Part shown: in pieces, positions 1-8,367 of the stretch
How positions within the stretch are numbered: position 1 is the first letter of the stretch
Layout of the letters: each line of letters begins with the position of its first letter
NCBI GenBank assembly: GCA_002425185.1
Contig: DILT01000019.1
Span: 62,304-126,303 of the forward strand
DNA length: 64,000 bases
Direction of reading: 5' to 3'
Origin: Flammeovirgaceae bacterium UBA5585
Lineage (GTDB): Bacteria > Bacteroidota > Bacteroidia > Cytophagales > Cyclobacteriaceae
The notes under the pieces: generated by a model
Told to the model about the DNA's origin: nothing
Databases searched by the model: none
What the model saw: the letters and a program-made list of their open reading frames with translations, nothing else
Position numbers and translations under genes: made by a program

Positions 1-1696
1 GAGATGTTCAACGGCTGCTTCATTTAGCAAAACATCGCTAAGTGTATCACTGCTCTCGGTGTCAATCAAGCGGCCTGTTTTAAGCTTGATTTCATAGAGG
101 TCGGTGAAATTTTCATCGATCAAGAAAGTTGCCATCGACCGGTCTTCAATTCCAGTACCGGTAAAGGAGTATGTATAAGTGAGGGAATTGCTACATCCAG
201 GAGTGCTGGAGGAAAAACTTACCTTTTCAATTTGAGGCAATTGATTTAACTCGTTTGACATTACAGCGTGCCTTTCATTTTGAGAGCGATCTTTTATGGG
301 TATCAGGATTACTTCGTTGCATTCAAACCCTAATCGAAATGATCTTAAATACTCCCACTGCGATGATACTATTGTTGCACAAGCAATCAGCAAAATAGAA
401 AGTGAAAACTGAAAGGTGATAAGAACAGTACGGACAGCAGACTTGCCAACCCTATATCCAAATGTTCTGGGAACCTGAACCACACTTGAATGTAAAGCCT
501 GAAAAGTTGGAACAATACTGGAAAGTGAGCCTAATATAACAGCCAGAAGTATAGAGGGTACTATAAGCCATTGACTCTGCAAAAGTGAAATGTACTTCCC
601 GGTGAAAAGGTTAAAGTAAGGCAATGCTAGGGAGGTTAAAGCGAATGCCATTATCAATGCTGAAATGCAAATCACTACCGATTCAATCCAGAAGTAAAGA
701 GCAACGTGATTTTTGCTGGCTCCAAGAATTTTTTGAATGGCTATTTCCCTCGAACGGGATACCTGGGTTGCGGTCGATAAGTTGATGAAATTAGCACACG
801 CCATAACCAGGATGAATAGTGCTATTGTACCCAGGATGTAAGAATAGCCCTCTTTACTGTTAGGAGTTATCTCATCCTTCCGGTCTGAGTGTAAATGAAT
901 GGACGTCAGAGGTTGCAGGTGAAGGGTTTCCTTTTCAGACACCCACTCAGGAGCATTTCTCTTTAATAATTCAGGGAGTTTTGCCGCAACTTCCTCTGGT
1001 TTTGCATTCTGAGTCAGAAGAACGTAAGTATAATGATCAAATTGTCCCCAATGAGAAAGTCTCTTTTCCCCGAGCAGGTCATCCAATGTGGAGAATGTTA
1101 TAAAAGCATCGGCAACAAAAATGCGAATTCGCAGGAACTTCATCTATAATACCTGTAATCTTGAGTTCAACCTGGTTGTTAAGGCGCAAAGATCGACCTA
1201 TCGGGTCATCACTATTGAAGTATTTTCTGGCGAGCGTTTCAGAAATTACCATCGAATTTTTTTCGCTCAAAACACGACCGGGATTTCCCCTTGTCAGTTT
1301 GAAATCAAATACATCGAACATGGAGCTGTCTGCAAAGAATAATTTTTCTTCATAAAACTGAATATCATCATGAGTAAGTAAATCCGTCCCTGGATTCTTG
1401 CGAAGACGGACTACCCTTTCAATTTCGGAATAAGCCCCATTTAAATAGTATCCAACAGGAGCACTTGTTTTTGCCCAATTGGTGACAGTTCCATCACTCT
1501 CAAAATCGAGCACGATGCGATAAATCCGGCTAGCATTTTTGTGATATTTGTCAAAGGTGTGTTCATCGTAAATAAACATCGAAACAAGCAGCAGGCTTGA
1601 CGTTCCAACGGCCAAGCCGACAATGTTAATAAACGTGAATAGCCGGTTCTTACGAAACAGATTGCGCACACTCAATTTTAAAAGCGAATGAATCAT
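1..1696 (-). pseudogene. MacB/FtsX-like ABC transporter permease, frameshifted and cut by the window edge
   Basis: The first about 190 codons (1696 down to about 1120) give an N-terminal membrane segment (INIVGLAVGTSSLLLVSMFI) and a MacB-type periplasmic core with the typical ISETLARKYF and GIIDEVPANSHF motifs. After ANSHF the frame runs into junk and stops at 1079. Removing one T from the T run near 1121 restores VADAFITFSTLDDLLGEKR, which then stays open to base 1 and includes the second membrane region (ILGTIALFILVMACANFINL). Such permeases act in the inner membrane in drug or lipoprotein export, or as stress-linked FtsX-like proteins. The single-base change may be a true mutation or an assembly error. 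The C-terminus lies outside the window. Confidence 0.85.
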
Positions 1697-1861
1697 TGTT
1701 ACTGGTCTAGCAATTTAAACAAGTCGATAGCTTACCGAATTCAGCAACTTGGGACAAAACAACTCCATTAAAAACCATCAAAGCTGTCAAGGGCCTGATC
1801 GGATATATCTGGATTAATTCGAAGAGGTGAATCCGTTTCATAGTTTTAATACAGCAAATCT

Positions 1862-2140
1862 TCAAGCCGCCTTAAACATCTCCTCAACCTCCGACAACGA
1901 AACCCTAAACCGCTTAGGCATACCGAATATCTTGAAGATAATAAGTACCTGCTTAATACTATAGAAGTGTCCTTGCTTCTTTCCGATTTCTTCATCGTGC
2001 TTTTTTACCCATCGCTGAAACGTTAACCAACACACCCCGTAGAAATCGGCCAGTTGTTTGTGATTGTAGGGTCTCAATACAAAAATTTCTGGTTTGTGTC
2101 CGGTTTCCTCGGTTTTTGTGATTTCGCGCTTCATATACAT
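1862..2140 (-). CDS. small helix-turn-helix protein, copy 1
   Basis: A 92-residue basic protein. Residues 27-46 read like a HTH (HKQLADFYGVCWLTFQRWVK), followed by the conserved stretch IGKKQGHFYSIKQV and FGMPKR. It is clearly paralogous to the small protein encoded at 3029-3292: both carry LADFYGVxWLTFQxW-like and GHFY motifs. It is transcribed divergently from the S24 repressor at 2224, with 83 bases between the start codons. I do not know a named function. A DNA-binding or excision-type regulator is inferred from the HTH and the position beside a phage-type repressor. Confidence 0.7.
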   Translation of the reverse strand: MYMKREITKTEETGHKPEIFVLRPYNHKQLADFYGVCWLTFQRWVKKHDEEIGKKQGHFYSIKQVLIIFKIFGMPKRFRVSLSEVEEMFKAA

Positions 2141-2177
2141 TTACTTTTATTATTTACCAGGTCAGTTTGCAATGTTA

Positions 2178-2213
2178 AGTAATGCTTACTAATATTGTCA
2201 AGTTTTACTAAAC
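2178..2213. promoter_or_regulatory. candidate operators between divergent HTH and repressor genes
   Basis: Two small palindromes lie in the 83-base divergent spacer: AGTAATGCTTACT (2178-2190, perfect 5-bp arms) and GTTTTACTAAAC (2202-2213, 4-bp arms). Both contain TTACT. Their place in front of a CI/LexA-like gene suggests binding sites for the repressor; this is inference. Confidence 0.4.
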
Positions 2214-2223
2214 AAATAATTTT

Positions 2224-3027
2224 ATGATGACAAAGACTGTCGTTGGAAACCAAATTAAGGCTTTGAGGCTCAAGAAAGGGCTTTCACAGGAAGAATTCGG
2301 GGCTCCTGTGGATTTGAGCCGCTCAGCCGTATCACAGATTGAAAGCGGTCAAATGTACCCCTCTTTGGAGTCAATTGATAAGATAGTTCAGTATTACTCA
2401 ACAAGTTGGGATAGCCTCGTTGGCATTTCGAAAGGTCAGAGGCCTTCTGAAATAATGGCTTCCGCTGTAAGGACAGTAGTTACCACCGTTGATAAATCTG
2501 GTAAGGACAATATTGTGTTGGTTCCGATCAAAGCACAGGCTGGGTATCTACAAGGAGCACATCAACCAGAATACATAGAACATCTTCCTGCCTTCTGGAT
2601 TCCAGGACTGAATCATGGGACTTTCCGCGCCTTTGAAGTAAGTGGTTACAGTATGCTCGCAGATCGTACCGGCTTTTTTCCTGGGGACATTGTAGTGGGC
2701 GAATACGTTGAAAGACTGGAGGACATTAAAGACGGCTTTGTTTACATTCTCGTGAGCAATGCGCAAGAAGTTGACAACATCGTTTTGAAGCGATGTCTCA
2801 ACTACCTGGATAAAGGTGGAGTCATTATTTGCAAGTCCGATAACAAAGACCCACAGTATCCTACCTTTCCATTGCCTGTTGAGAACATCAAAGAGGTTTG
2901 GAAATTTAAGATTAAACTTACCCGTCAGGCACCGGAACCTTCTGGCTTGTACGAAAGGATCAATGCCCTAGAGGGAGATATGGTTTTACTAAAGGAGCAA
3001 TTGAAAAAGTCCTTACCGAGTAATTAA
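2224..3027 (+). CDS. XRE-family repressor with C-terminal S24 (LexA/CI-like) autopeptidase domain
   Basis: A 267-residue protein. Residues 8-60 form an XRE HTH (IKALRLKKGLSQEEFG ... RSAVSQIESG). Residues about 95-225 form an S24 peptidase-like domain with the nucleophile motif GYSM (Ser143), a plausible general-base Lys189 and an Ala106-Gly107 pair (KAQAGYL) where LexA-type self-cleavage would occur. A short coiled coil ends the protein. Known proteins of this architecture are SOS-sensitive lysogeny repressors. It sits between two paralogous small HTH genes, a typical immunity-region arrangement, yet no phage structural genes adjoin it; the nearest capsid-like block starts at 31 kb. Confidence 0.85.
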   Translation: MMTKTVVGNQIKALRLKKGLSQEEFGAPVDLSRSAVSQIESGQMYPSLESIDKIVQYYSTSWDSLVGISKGQRPSEIMASAVRTVVTTVDKSGKDNIVLVPIKAQAGYLQGAHQPEYIEHLPAFWIPGLNHGTFRAFEVSGYSMLADRTGFFPGDIVVGEYVERLEDIKDGFVYILVSNAQEVDNIVLKRCLNYLDKGGVIICKSDNKDPQYPTFPLPVENIKEVWKFKIKLTRQAPEPSGLYERINALEGDMVLLKEQLKKSLPSN

Positions 3028-3028
3028 T

Positions 3029-3292
3029 CTAAGCCAACTTATTGATCTCGTCCGTATCGTTAGCAGTAAGATTGAGTTGCTTCGGCAATCCGAAGATTTG
3101 AAATATCTTCTTCACCTGGTGAACATGGTAGAAGTGCCCTGTTTTTCTGCCAACTTCATGTTCGACTTTTTTGATCCAGTTCTGAAATGTTAACCAGCTA
3201 ACTCCGTACATCTGTGCCAGTTGTTTATGCGTAAGGGCTTTCAATACGAATACCGCTTCCTTCAATTGTTCTTCACCTTGCTTTCCCTTCAT
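3029..3292 (-). CDS. small helix-turn-helix protein, copy 2
   Basis: An 87-residue protein when started at the ATG at 3292 (MKGKQGEEQ); longer starts would add an uncharged, non-conserved leader that overlaps the upstream repeats. It has the same core as the 1862-2140 protein: HKQLAQMYGVSWLTFQNWIK, VGRKTGHFY, VHQVKKIFQIFGLPK. It converges on the S24 repressor with one base between the stop codons. The upstream region holds TTTTACAATCCTTCA, repeated in front of the capsid-like block at 31 kb. The protein may bind this sequence, which is inference. Confidence 0.75.
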   Translation of the reverse strand: MKGKQGEEQLKEAVFVLKALTHKQLAQMYGVSWLTFQNWIKKVEHEVGRKTGHFYHVHQVKKIFQIFGLPKQLNLTANDTDEINKLA

Positions 3293-3351
3293 AATTTGTT
3301 TTGTGTTGGAGAAAGTAAATTTATAAAGCGAACAAAGTGGACTTAAATGGT

Positions 3352-3411
3352 TATGAAGGATTGTAAAACAATGTGAATGAATTTTAAAGAATTTGTTCAA
3401 TTGTAAAAGAA
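3352..3411 (-). promoter_or_regulatory. TTTTACAATCCTT repeat region upstream of the small HTH gene
   Basis: On the minus strand, 3380-3352 matches 30932-30960 of the plus strand at 26 of 29 positions. The core TTTTACAATCCTTCA lies at 3354-3368 and a partial copy (TTCTTTTACAATTG) at 3398-3411. The IS element inserted right at the edge of this array. It may be an operator or promoter element shared with the virus-like block. Confidence 0.55.
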
Positions 3412-3420
3412 TTGTCTGAT

Positions 3421-3510
3421 CCGGGAAAAACTATACAGTTTTTTCGTAGTCCGGATACAGCTATACAATTGAATTTTAATCCGGTCTTAGCTATACAGAA
3501 GTTGCTAATA
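3421..3510. repeat. three 30-bp direct repeats at the IS left end
   Basis: CCGG occurs at exactly 3421, 3451 and 3481 and CTATACA at exactly 3431, 3461 and 3491, so the unit is 30 bp with diverged inner bases. The right end has one such unit on the opposite strand (complement of 5254-5283). These are probably multiple transposase binding sites. Confidence 0.7.
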
Positions 3511-3589
3511 TAGTTATAGAACTGAGACCTTCAAATCCTTCTTGCAAAGACGATGTAATGTCTTTGTTTTCTCAAGAAGTAAAAGCGCG

Positions 3590-3750
3590 CACTCCAAACC
3601 TTAACCTCTCAAATGCGGGATTCAATTTTGGTTAGGTTCAGTCAAGGGCAGCAGAAGGGTTGGTGGTGCGTGGGGGCTGTGCATTTTACCCTTGACGGGT
3701 TCTAACCAAAATTTACCTTTGCGTTTGTGAGGGTAAGATTTTAGCATCAC
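3590..3750. repeat. long imperfect inverted repeat downstream of the transposase genes
   Basis: The non-coding left part of the IS folds back on itself. AATTTTGGTTAG with GTCAAGGG (from about 3622) pairs with CCCTTGAC and CTAACCAAAATT (to about 3714). An outer arm, CTTAACCTCTCAAATGC (3599-3615), pairs imperfectly with GCGTTTGTGAGGGTAAG near 3722-3738. Between the arms is a G-rich loop. There is no open reading frame of note. It could terminate read-through transcription or encode a structured RNA. Confidence 0.6.
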
Positions 3751-3785
3751 CAATATCAACGTGTGTATAATACGCAGTTGTTGTA

Positions 3786-4706
3786 TCATAGAGTTATAGC
3801 GTTGATTGGCTTGGTAATCCAGGCCTTAGGCTTGCTCTTCCAGGTACGGTTTAACTTACCTTCATACTCAGGTTGATGTGCTGCCGATGGTGTAAGCATG
3901 GATACGCTTTGATGTGGACGAAGATTATTGTACGCATCAACTGCTTTGATAACTGCTGCACTGGCTTCTCCAAAATCTTTGAATGTTCTCTTCAACTGAA
4001 AATTTTTCTTCAGTATGCCATTGAGCCTTTCTGCGATTGCATTCTCGTAAGGATCTCCATTGTCGGTCATACTACTATCGATGCAGTATAGTTGAAGCTC
4101 TTGGATATAACTGTCACAGCAGTATTGAATACCTCTGTCTGAGTGATGGATTAGTCCATCGGGAGGCTTGTTCAAATTGGTGATCGCCATTCGTAAAGCC
4201 AGAAGTGGCCCGAAGGCAGCAAGTGTTGGATAGAGACAATACCCAACTATTTTACGTGAATAAGCATCGGTGACCAGCGATAAAAAACTGAACCCATCCA
4301 GTTGTCTGATATAGGTTATGTCAGACAGCCAAACGTGCTCAGTATGTGTAACTTCAAGGTTCTTGATCTTATTAGGATACTTATGAAAGCGATGATTGGA
4401 ATCGGTGGTTCTGCAATATCTCTTTCTCCGTCTATATAGCATCCCATGCTGCCTTCTCAGATCATGCAACGCATCACGTCCAATGGTAATACCGTGATTA
4501 CGTAATGTTGGTTTTATCATCCGATAGATAGTTTTGGTCGATAGAACCGGGATCTCACGCTTGATTTGTTGGAGCAGCTCCAAAACAATTTTCTCATCAT
4601 TGTAGCGCTGTTCCAGATACCAGTTCTTATCGTAGTAGGCATGGTGAGTTTTACCAAACAATTTGCACAGCCGCTCTATGCCTACTGTTGCAAATACCGT
4701 CTTCAT
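3786..4706 (-). CDS. IS3-family transposase OrfB (DDE integrase domain)
   Basis: A 306-residue protein. An HTH_21-like N-terminal part (ETKTIYRMIKPTLR-like region, about 50-110) precedes an rve integrase core with the DDE residues visible in WLSDITYI, HHSDRGIQY and ENAIAERLNG, and the typical end YNNLRPHQSVSMLTP. The start ATG lies six bases beyond the OrfA stop. OrfB is in the -1 frame relative to OrfA and is probably made mainly as an OrfAB fusion by slippage at 4730-4736. All catalytic residues are present, so the element may still be active. Confidence 0.92.
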   Translation of the reverse strand: MKTVFATVGIERLCKLFGKTHHAYYDKNWYLEQRYNDEKIVLELLQQIKREIPVLSTKTIYRMIKPTLRNHGITIGRDALHDLRRQHGMLYRRRKRYCRTTDSNHRFHKYPNKIKNLEVTHTEHVWLSDITYIRQLDGFSFLSLVTDAYSRKIVGYCLYPTLAAFGPLLALRMAITNLNKPPDGLIHHSDRGIQYCCDSYIQELQLYCIDSSMTDNGDPYENAIAERLNGILKKNFQLKRTFKDFGEASAAVIKAVDAYNNLRPHQSVSMLTPSAAHQPEYEGKLNRTWKSKPKAWITKPINAITL

Positions 4707-4711
4707 GTTGG

Positions 4712-5233
4712 TTACAGTTTGGTGCCAGACTTTTTTCGAATGTCGATTTTAAGATCCTTTTCTGCTATGTCGATCATCATCTCCAAGCCCGCTACTTTTA
4801 ATCGCAGTTCTTCAAGTTCCTTTTGTTGGCCTTTGTCAAGGTCAGTTGCTTTAACTTGTTTCTTTTTCTTTGAAGCAGATGGAGGTAGGTGTTGAACATC
4901 ATTTTTATATGTTCGTACCCAACCCGAGACAGTATTGGGGGCTACTCGCATTTTACGGGCGGTATCATCAACTGTCGTTTCACCCGTTACTATTTGGTAA
5001 GCTGCTAATCGCTGATCCGCTTTTTTATACTGCTTTTTAACAACGTTTTCCGGATTAGTTCCAAATTGAAGTAACCAGCCGTTCAGCGTTTGATGCCCAA
5101 CAACGTTATACTTTTTCATTGCCTCTTTGCGCGTCAATTGCCCAGTCTCAATCTCCTGGACTATCTTAATTTTCTGCTCTTTGGCGAAATGAAAGTGTGC
5201 CCTGTCATAGGTTAGTTTTTTTTCTCGTGCCAT
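4712..5233 (-). CDS. IS3-family transposase OrfA (HTH protein)
   Basis: A 173-residue protein with two HTH units (about 15-60, QKIKIVQEIETGQLTRKEAMKKYNV in part, and 65-115, AYQIVTGETTVDDTARKMRV in part) and a C-terminal coiled coil (KELEELRLKVAGLEMMIDIAEKDL) typical of OrfA multimerisation. Near the end, codons CGA AAA AAG contain the slippery heptamer A AAA AAG (complement of 4730-4736). A -1 shift there reads GTC TGG CAC and continues in frame through the OrfB start, as in known IS3-family programmed frameshifting. Confidence 0.9.
   Translation of the reverse strand: MAREKKLTYDRAHFHFAKEQKIKIVQEIETGQLTRKEAMKKYNVVGHQTLNGWLLQFGTNPENVVKKQYKKADQRLAAYQIVTGETTVDDTARKMRVAPNTVSGWVRTYKNDVQHLPPSASKKKKQVKATDLDKGQQKELEELRLKVAGLEMMIDIAEKDLKIDIRKKSGTKL
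4730..4736 (-). promoter_or_regulatory. -1 ribosomal frameshift heptamer in the IS element
   Basis: The heptamer A AAA AAG is in the zero frame of OrfA, 18 bases before its stop codon. After a -1 slip the frame is open into OrfB. This is the standard site type for IS3-family OrfAB production. Confidence 0.7.
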
Positions 5234-5360
5234 GATCTTTAATAATACAGTTTTTGATCTAAAAACTGTATAGCTGTGGCCGGACTAGACAATACCTCTG
5301 TTATTTCAGGGAAGGACAGGATGCACGTGCTCTAACTGAAAGTCAAAATTGAGTTGAATT

Positions 5361-6050
5361 TCAGTTGCCGGGAGTTGAAGGGAGCAGGAATTCGTATTTC
5401 TGCCATAATAATGCGTTGGCATGTTCTACTAAATTCATCCTTTTTGGGTTCAAGTAGGTCCTCATGTCTGTTTCCGCGACAAGTTCAGTACCAGTGCTGC
5501 TAAATTGCAGAACTGTAGCGTAGAGAAGATCCCACGTGAGGATACCTGATTTTAAGTTTTTGGTTAGTCCATTCACTATTTGCTTCAAAACAATCCCTTG
5601 TGATGGGAAATTTATCTTATCAGCAAAAGCAACGAGGTCTCGAATATTATTAATAACGGAATTACAATAAATCGGCACTGTGCTAGTTACACTTTGTGTC
5701 AAATTAATTTCATTATCCAAATCAATTAGCATTATAATCTCTTGGCTCAAATTCAAAGTTGCTACCGATGGTTGATACGGCAAAGACCCCACATTACCAA
5801 TTCCTATTTTTCCACCAACCATTTCAAGGGCCTTTGAAATTCTGTCACTCAGCATTGCCTCGACATGGGAATTAGGTAAATCAAAATAAAAAGTTGGATC
5901 ATTATTTACTGATTTTGCTGAGAGCTGGTCAATGTTGAAATATTTTTTTATTGCATGCTGCAATGCATGCTGCTCACCCTCGGCACAGATTATTGTAAGC
6001 ATCCTGTCAAAAAAATGCCCGCTACTTAGACGCGTAAACCCCCCACTCAT
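5361..6050 (-). CDS. DUF6671-like protein lacking the C-terminal zinc ribbon
   Basis: A 229-residue protein of unknown function. It aligns by eye with the longer protein at 27766-28635: a HALQHAIKKYFN segment, a GNVGSLPYQPS stretch matching EGSFGPHPT, INFPSQGIVLKQ matching IGFPSHGLVVRP, and the strongest block, ETDMRTYLNPKRMNLVEHA against ETDMRAMCNPKRMTVIENA. It ends just after this block and so lacks the cysteine-rich tail of its paralogue. It is divergent from a LysR gene (111-base spacer), which suggests regulation by it. The family name is a recollection; the paralogy is visible. Confidence 0.6.
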   Translation of the reverse strand: MSGGFTRLSSGHFFDRMLTIICAEGEQHALQHAIKKYFNIDQLSAKSVNNDPTFYFDLPNSHVEAMLSDRISKALEMVGGKIGIGNVGSLPYQPSVATLNLSQEIIMLIDLDNEINLTQSVTSTVPIYCNSVINNIRDLVAFADKINFPSQGIVLKQIVNGLTKNLKSGILTWDLLYATVLQFSSTGTELVAETDMRTYLNPKRMNLVEHANALLWQKYEFLLPSTPGN

Positions 6051-6117
6051 ATTTGCATTGGACTACTTTCTTCCATTTAATAAGAACTCCTCAGTCAAAT
6101 TTCAACTTTTATGATCA

Positions 6118-6125
6118 TATATTTG
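6118..6125 (+). promoter_or_regulatory. candidate -7 element of the lysR gene
   Basis: TATATTTG matches the Bacteroidota -7 consensus TAnnTTTG and lies 37 bases before the LysR start codon in a divergent spacer. No clear -33 element was picked out. Confidence 0.3.
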
Positions 6126-6161
6126 TATTTATATTTTCTATATGAACCGTAAATTTAGTTT

Positions 6162-7097
6162 ATGAATTACACGCTGCACCAATTGCAAATATTTCTCAAA
6201 GTCGTTCAATCCGGAAGCGTTACCAAAACGGCTGAGGAGATGCATATGACACAGCCTGCCGTATCCATCCAATTAAGAAACTTTCAGAATCAATTTGACA
6301 TTCCGCTGACCGAGGTAATAGGGAGAAAGTTATACGTTACTGATTTTGGAAAAGAAATTGCTGAAACGGCTGAAAATATAATCAACCAGGTATACACCAT
6401 TAACTATAAAACGCATGCGCACAAGGGCCAACTTGCGGGCAGGCTTAAAGTTTCGGTGGTATCTACCGGAAAGTACGTTATGCCATTCTTCCTGACTGGC
6501 TTTATGAAGGCAAACCCTGGCGTTGAACTTCTTATGGATGTAACGAACAAAACGAAAGTAATCGAGAGCTTGGGTAGCAACCAGATAGATTTTGCCCTGG
6601 TGTCAATTATTCCCGAAGAATTTGATGTAAATAAGATTGACTTGATGGAAAATACCCTTTACCTGGTGGGCAACAGCGAAACAAAAGTTAACAGAAATAT
6701 CTCGGTGAGAGAACTCTTCGCTCAGCTTCCATTAATTTTTCGTGAACCAGGCTCTGGAACCAGACAGGCTATGGAGAGATTCATAGACAGGCATCATTTA
6801 AAAGTACGTAAAAAGCTTGAGTTAACGTCAAATGAAGCTGTTAAGCAGGCAGTAATAGCGGGCTTGGGTTACTCCATAATGCCTCTGATAGGAATTAAGA
6901 ATGAGCTTTACCACGGGACATTAAAACTTATACAGGTCAAAGGCCTTCCCATCAAAACCATGTGGCAATTAATCTGGCTGAAGGGAAAAAAGTTGTCTCC
7001 GGTGCCCGGTGCATTACTACAGTACATACAACAAGAGAAGAACGAGATAATCAGAATGTATTTTAAAGATTTGGAAAAGTATCATAAGAAGGCGTAA
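6162..7097 (+). CDS. LysR-family transcriptional regulator (CbbR/CysB-like)
   Basis: A 311-residue protein. Residues 1-60 form a LysR winged HTH (LHQLQIFLKVVQSGSVTKTAEEMHMTQPAVSIQLR). Residues about 90-295 form a periplasmic-binding-like effector domain with GRLKVSVVSTGKYVMPFF and EPGSGTRQAMERF, which resemble CbbR/CysB relatives. LysR proteins usually sit divergent from a target gene; here that is the DUF6671-like gene at 5361-6050. The CbbR resemblance fits the bicarbonate-related genes further right, but the effector is unknown. Confidence 0.9.
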   Translation: MNYTLHQLQIFLKVVQSGSVTKTAEEMHMTQPAVSIQLRNFQNQFDIPLTEVIGRKLYVTDFGKEIAETAENIINQVYTINYKTHAHKGQLAGRLKVSVVSTGKYVMPFFLTGFMKANPGVELLMDVTNKTKVIESLGSNQIDFALVSIIPEEFDVNKIDLMENTLYLVGNSETKVNRNISVRELFAQLPLIFREPGSGTRQAMERFIDRHHLKVRKKLELTSNEAVKQAVIAGLGYSIMPLIGIKNELYHGTLKLIQVKGLPIKTMWQLIWLKGKKLSPVPGALLQYIQQEKNEIIRMYFKDLEKYHKKA

Positions 7098-7265
7098 TCA
7101 AAACTCACACAAAAACCAAACAGACGCTTTACTGATGGTTGGGTGAGCAGGTTCCAAATACATAAAGACTGTTTTCTTTAGACATGACAATGTTACTTTC
7201 ATTTTTGGAATTGATGCTATTAAGGGATAAATTAACCCTTTAAATATCCAAAAAATCATCCGTTT

Positions 7266-7946
7266 ATGAGTTGGCAGATTCAAATTCTGTTAAACGAAAA
7301 GCTTTTTGTAAGAGATCCAACACTTTCGGAGGTAGGACGGAAAATTGTGAATCAAGGCGCCATCATGATGGATAAGTTAGGGCTTGAGGACTTCACTTTT
7401 AAAAAATTAGCAACGAAACTGAAAACGAACGAGTCCAGTATATACCGATACTTTGAGAACAAGCATCGTTTATTGATTTATTTAGTCGATTGGTACTGGA
7501 GGTGGCTAGAATACCTTGTGATAATACATACCAACAACATTACCGACCCCTTTAAGAAGATTGACATTATTTTGAACATCCTGATGCTCAAAGTTGAGGG
7601 TGAGTTATCAGGCGGTGTTGAGTTGGAAAAACAGGTGCTGCATCAATTGGTGATCAAGGAAGGGTCGAAGTCATACCTGACCAGCCATGTAACCGAAGAC
7701 AACAAGCACCAGTTCTTTAAGCCTTATAAAGACTTGTGCGCCAGAATAGCAGATGTTTTTCTGGAAATAAATCCAAAATATAAGTACTCCAGATCTCTTA
7801 CCAGTACAGTTTTGGAAATGGCTCATTATCAATTCTTCTTTATGAAAAACCTTCCCAGGTTAACAGATTTTGGGCATGCCAAGGACGAACAGGAAATCAT
7901 CAATTTCTTACGGCACCTGATCCTTTCCACTCTTAGCACAAAATAA
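7266..7946 (+). CDS. TetR-family transcriptional regulator, copy 1
   Basis: A 226-residue protein. The N-terminal HTH (about 15-65) includes GLEDFTFKKLATKLKTNESS and the helix-3 signature SSIYRYFENKHRLLIYLVDWYW. The C-terminal ligand domain is all helical and unassigned. It is a paralogue of the protein at 13135-13818; both share xxLFVRDP/LYLRDP, YRYFENK and the EINPKYxxxxSLxxT block. The two regulators open two neighbouring gene groups. This one precedes small secreted proteins and the LRR/SPFH genes on the same strand. Confidence 0.88.
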   Translation: MSWQIQILLNEKLFVRDPTLSEVGRKIVNQGAIMMDKLGLEDFTFKKLATKLKTNESSIYRYFENKHRLLIYLVDWYWRWLEYLVIIHTNNITDPFKKIDIILNILMLKVEGELSGGVELEKQVLHQLVIKEGSKSYLTSHVTEDNKHQFFKPYKDLCARIADVFLEINPKYKYSRSLTSTVLEMAHYQFFFMKNLPRLTDFGHAKDEQEIINFLRHLILSTLSTK

Positions 7947-8023
7947 AATGACCAAATCCAAACCTTGAGCTATCATATTCCGTTATAAAAGTAATACTAC
8001 CATAAAATGGTGTAATACTGAAT

Positions 8024-8302
8024 ATGATTATCAGGGTCGTTATTTTGGTGCTTTCCTTTCTGCTGGCGGCACCGTGCCTGGTGGCAACAACAGAGACTGC
8101 CACCAGTGAACGGTCAGAAAGTACTGAATTAACAGTAACCGCAAGTAGTTCACTGACGGCCAAAAGGGTTTTTCAAAGAGTCAAACCGGCCCGGAAATAT
8201 ATATGGCAATCAAGTGTGACATTTCACTATGAGGCCTGGCATGAACGCCCCACATTCAAAAATGTCGATCTGCACATCTTACTCAAACGACTGATTATTT
8301 GA
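8024..8302 (+). CDS. small secreted protein of unknown function
   Basis: A 92-residue protein. It starts with a clear signal peptide (MIIRVVILVLSFLLAAPCLVA), then a Ser/Thr-rich stretch and a basic C-terminus. I recognise no family. It follows the TetR gene by 78 bases on the same strand and may share its regulation. Confidence 0.45.
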   Translation: MIIRVVILVLSFLLAAPCLVATTETATSERSESTELTVTASSSLTAKRVFQRVKPARKYIWQSSVTFHYEAWHERPTFKNVDLHILLKRLII

Positions 8303-8367
8303 TGGTTTAAACTGTTAGCTCTCGGGCTTATTTAAAGTAACAGTTTTTAATTAATCATCAAGTCATC

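Larger units (their letters stand above)
3413..5291 (-). mobile_element. IS3-family insertion sequence (about 1.88 kb)
   Basis: The element carries OrfA (4712-5233) and OrfB (3786-4706) on the minus strand. The ends form imperfect terminal inverted repeats: 3411-3443 against the complement of 5261-5293, about 27 of 33 identical, sharing ATTGTCT, CCGG and CTATACAGTTTTT. The TG...CA termini chosen here (3413 and 5291) fit IS3-family elements. No convincing target-site duplication is visible beyond AT. The left end contains extra internal copies of the CCGG/CTATACA unit and a long non-coding hairpin region (3501-3785). Confidence 0.85.

Noticed and set aside
3421..3510. 30-bp repeats as a CRISPR array
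   Set aside because: Only short parts (CCGG, CTATACA) recur, there are no spacers between full repeats, no cas genes, and the repeats coincide with an IS end.
7098..7283. Minus-strand 61-residue reading frame between lysR and tetR
   Set aside because: Composition is random-looking, there is no homologous pattern, and it overlaps the start of the TetR gene.
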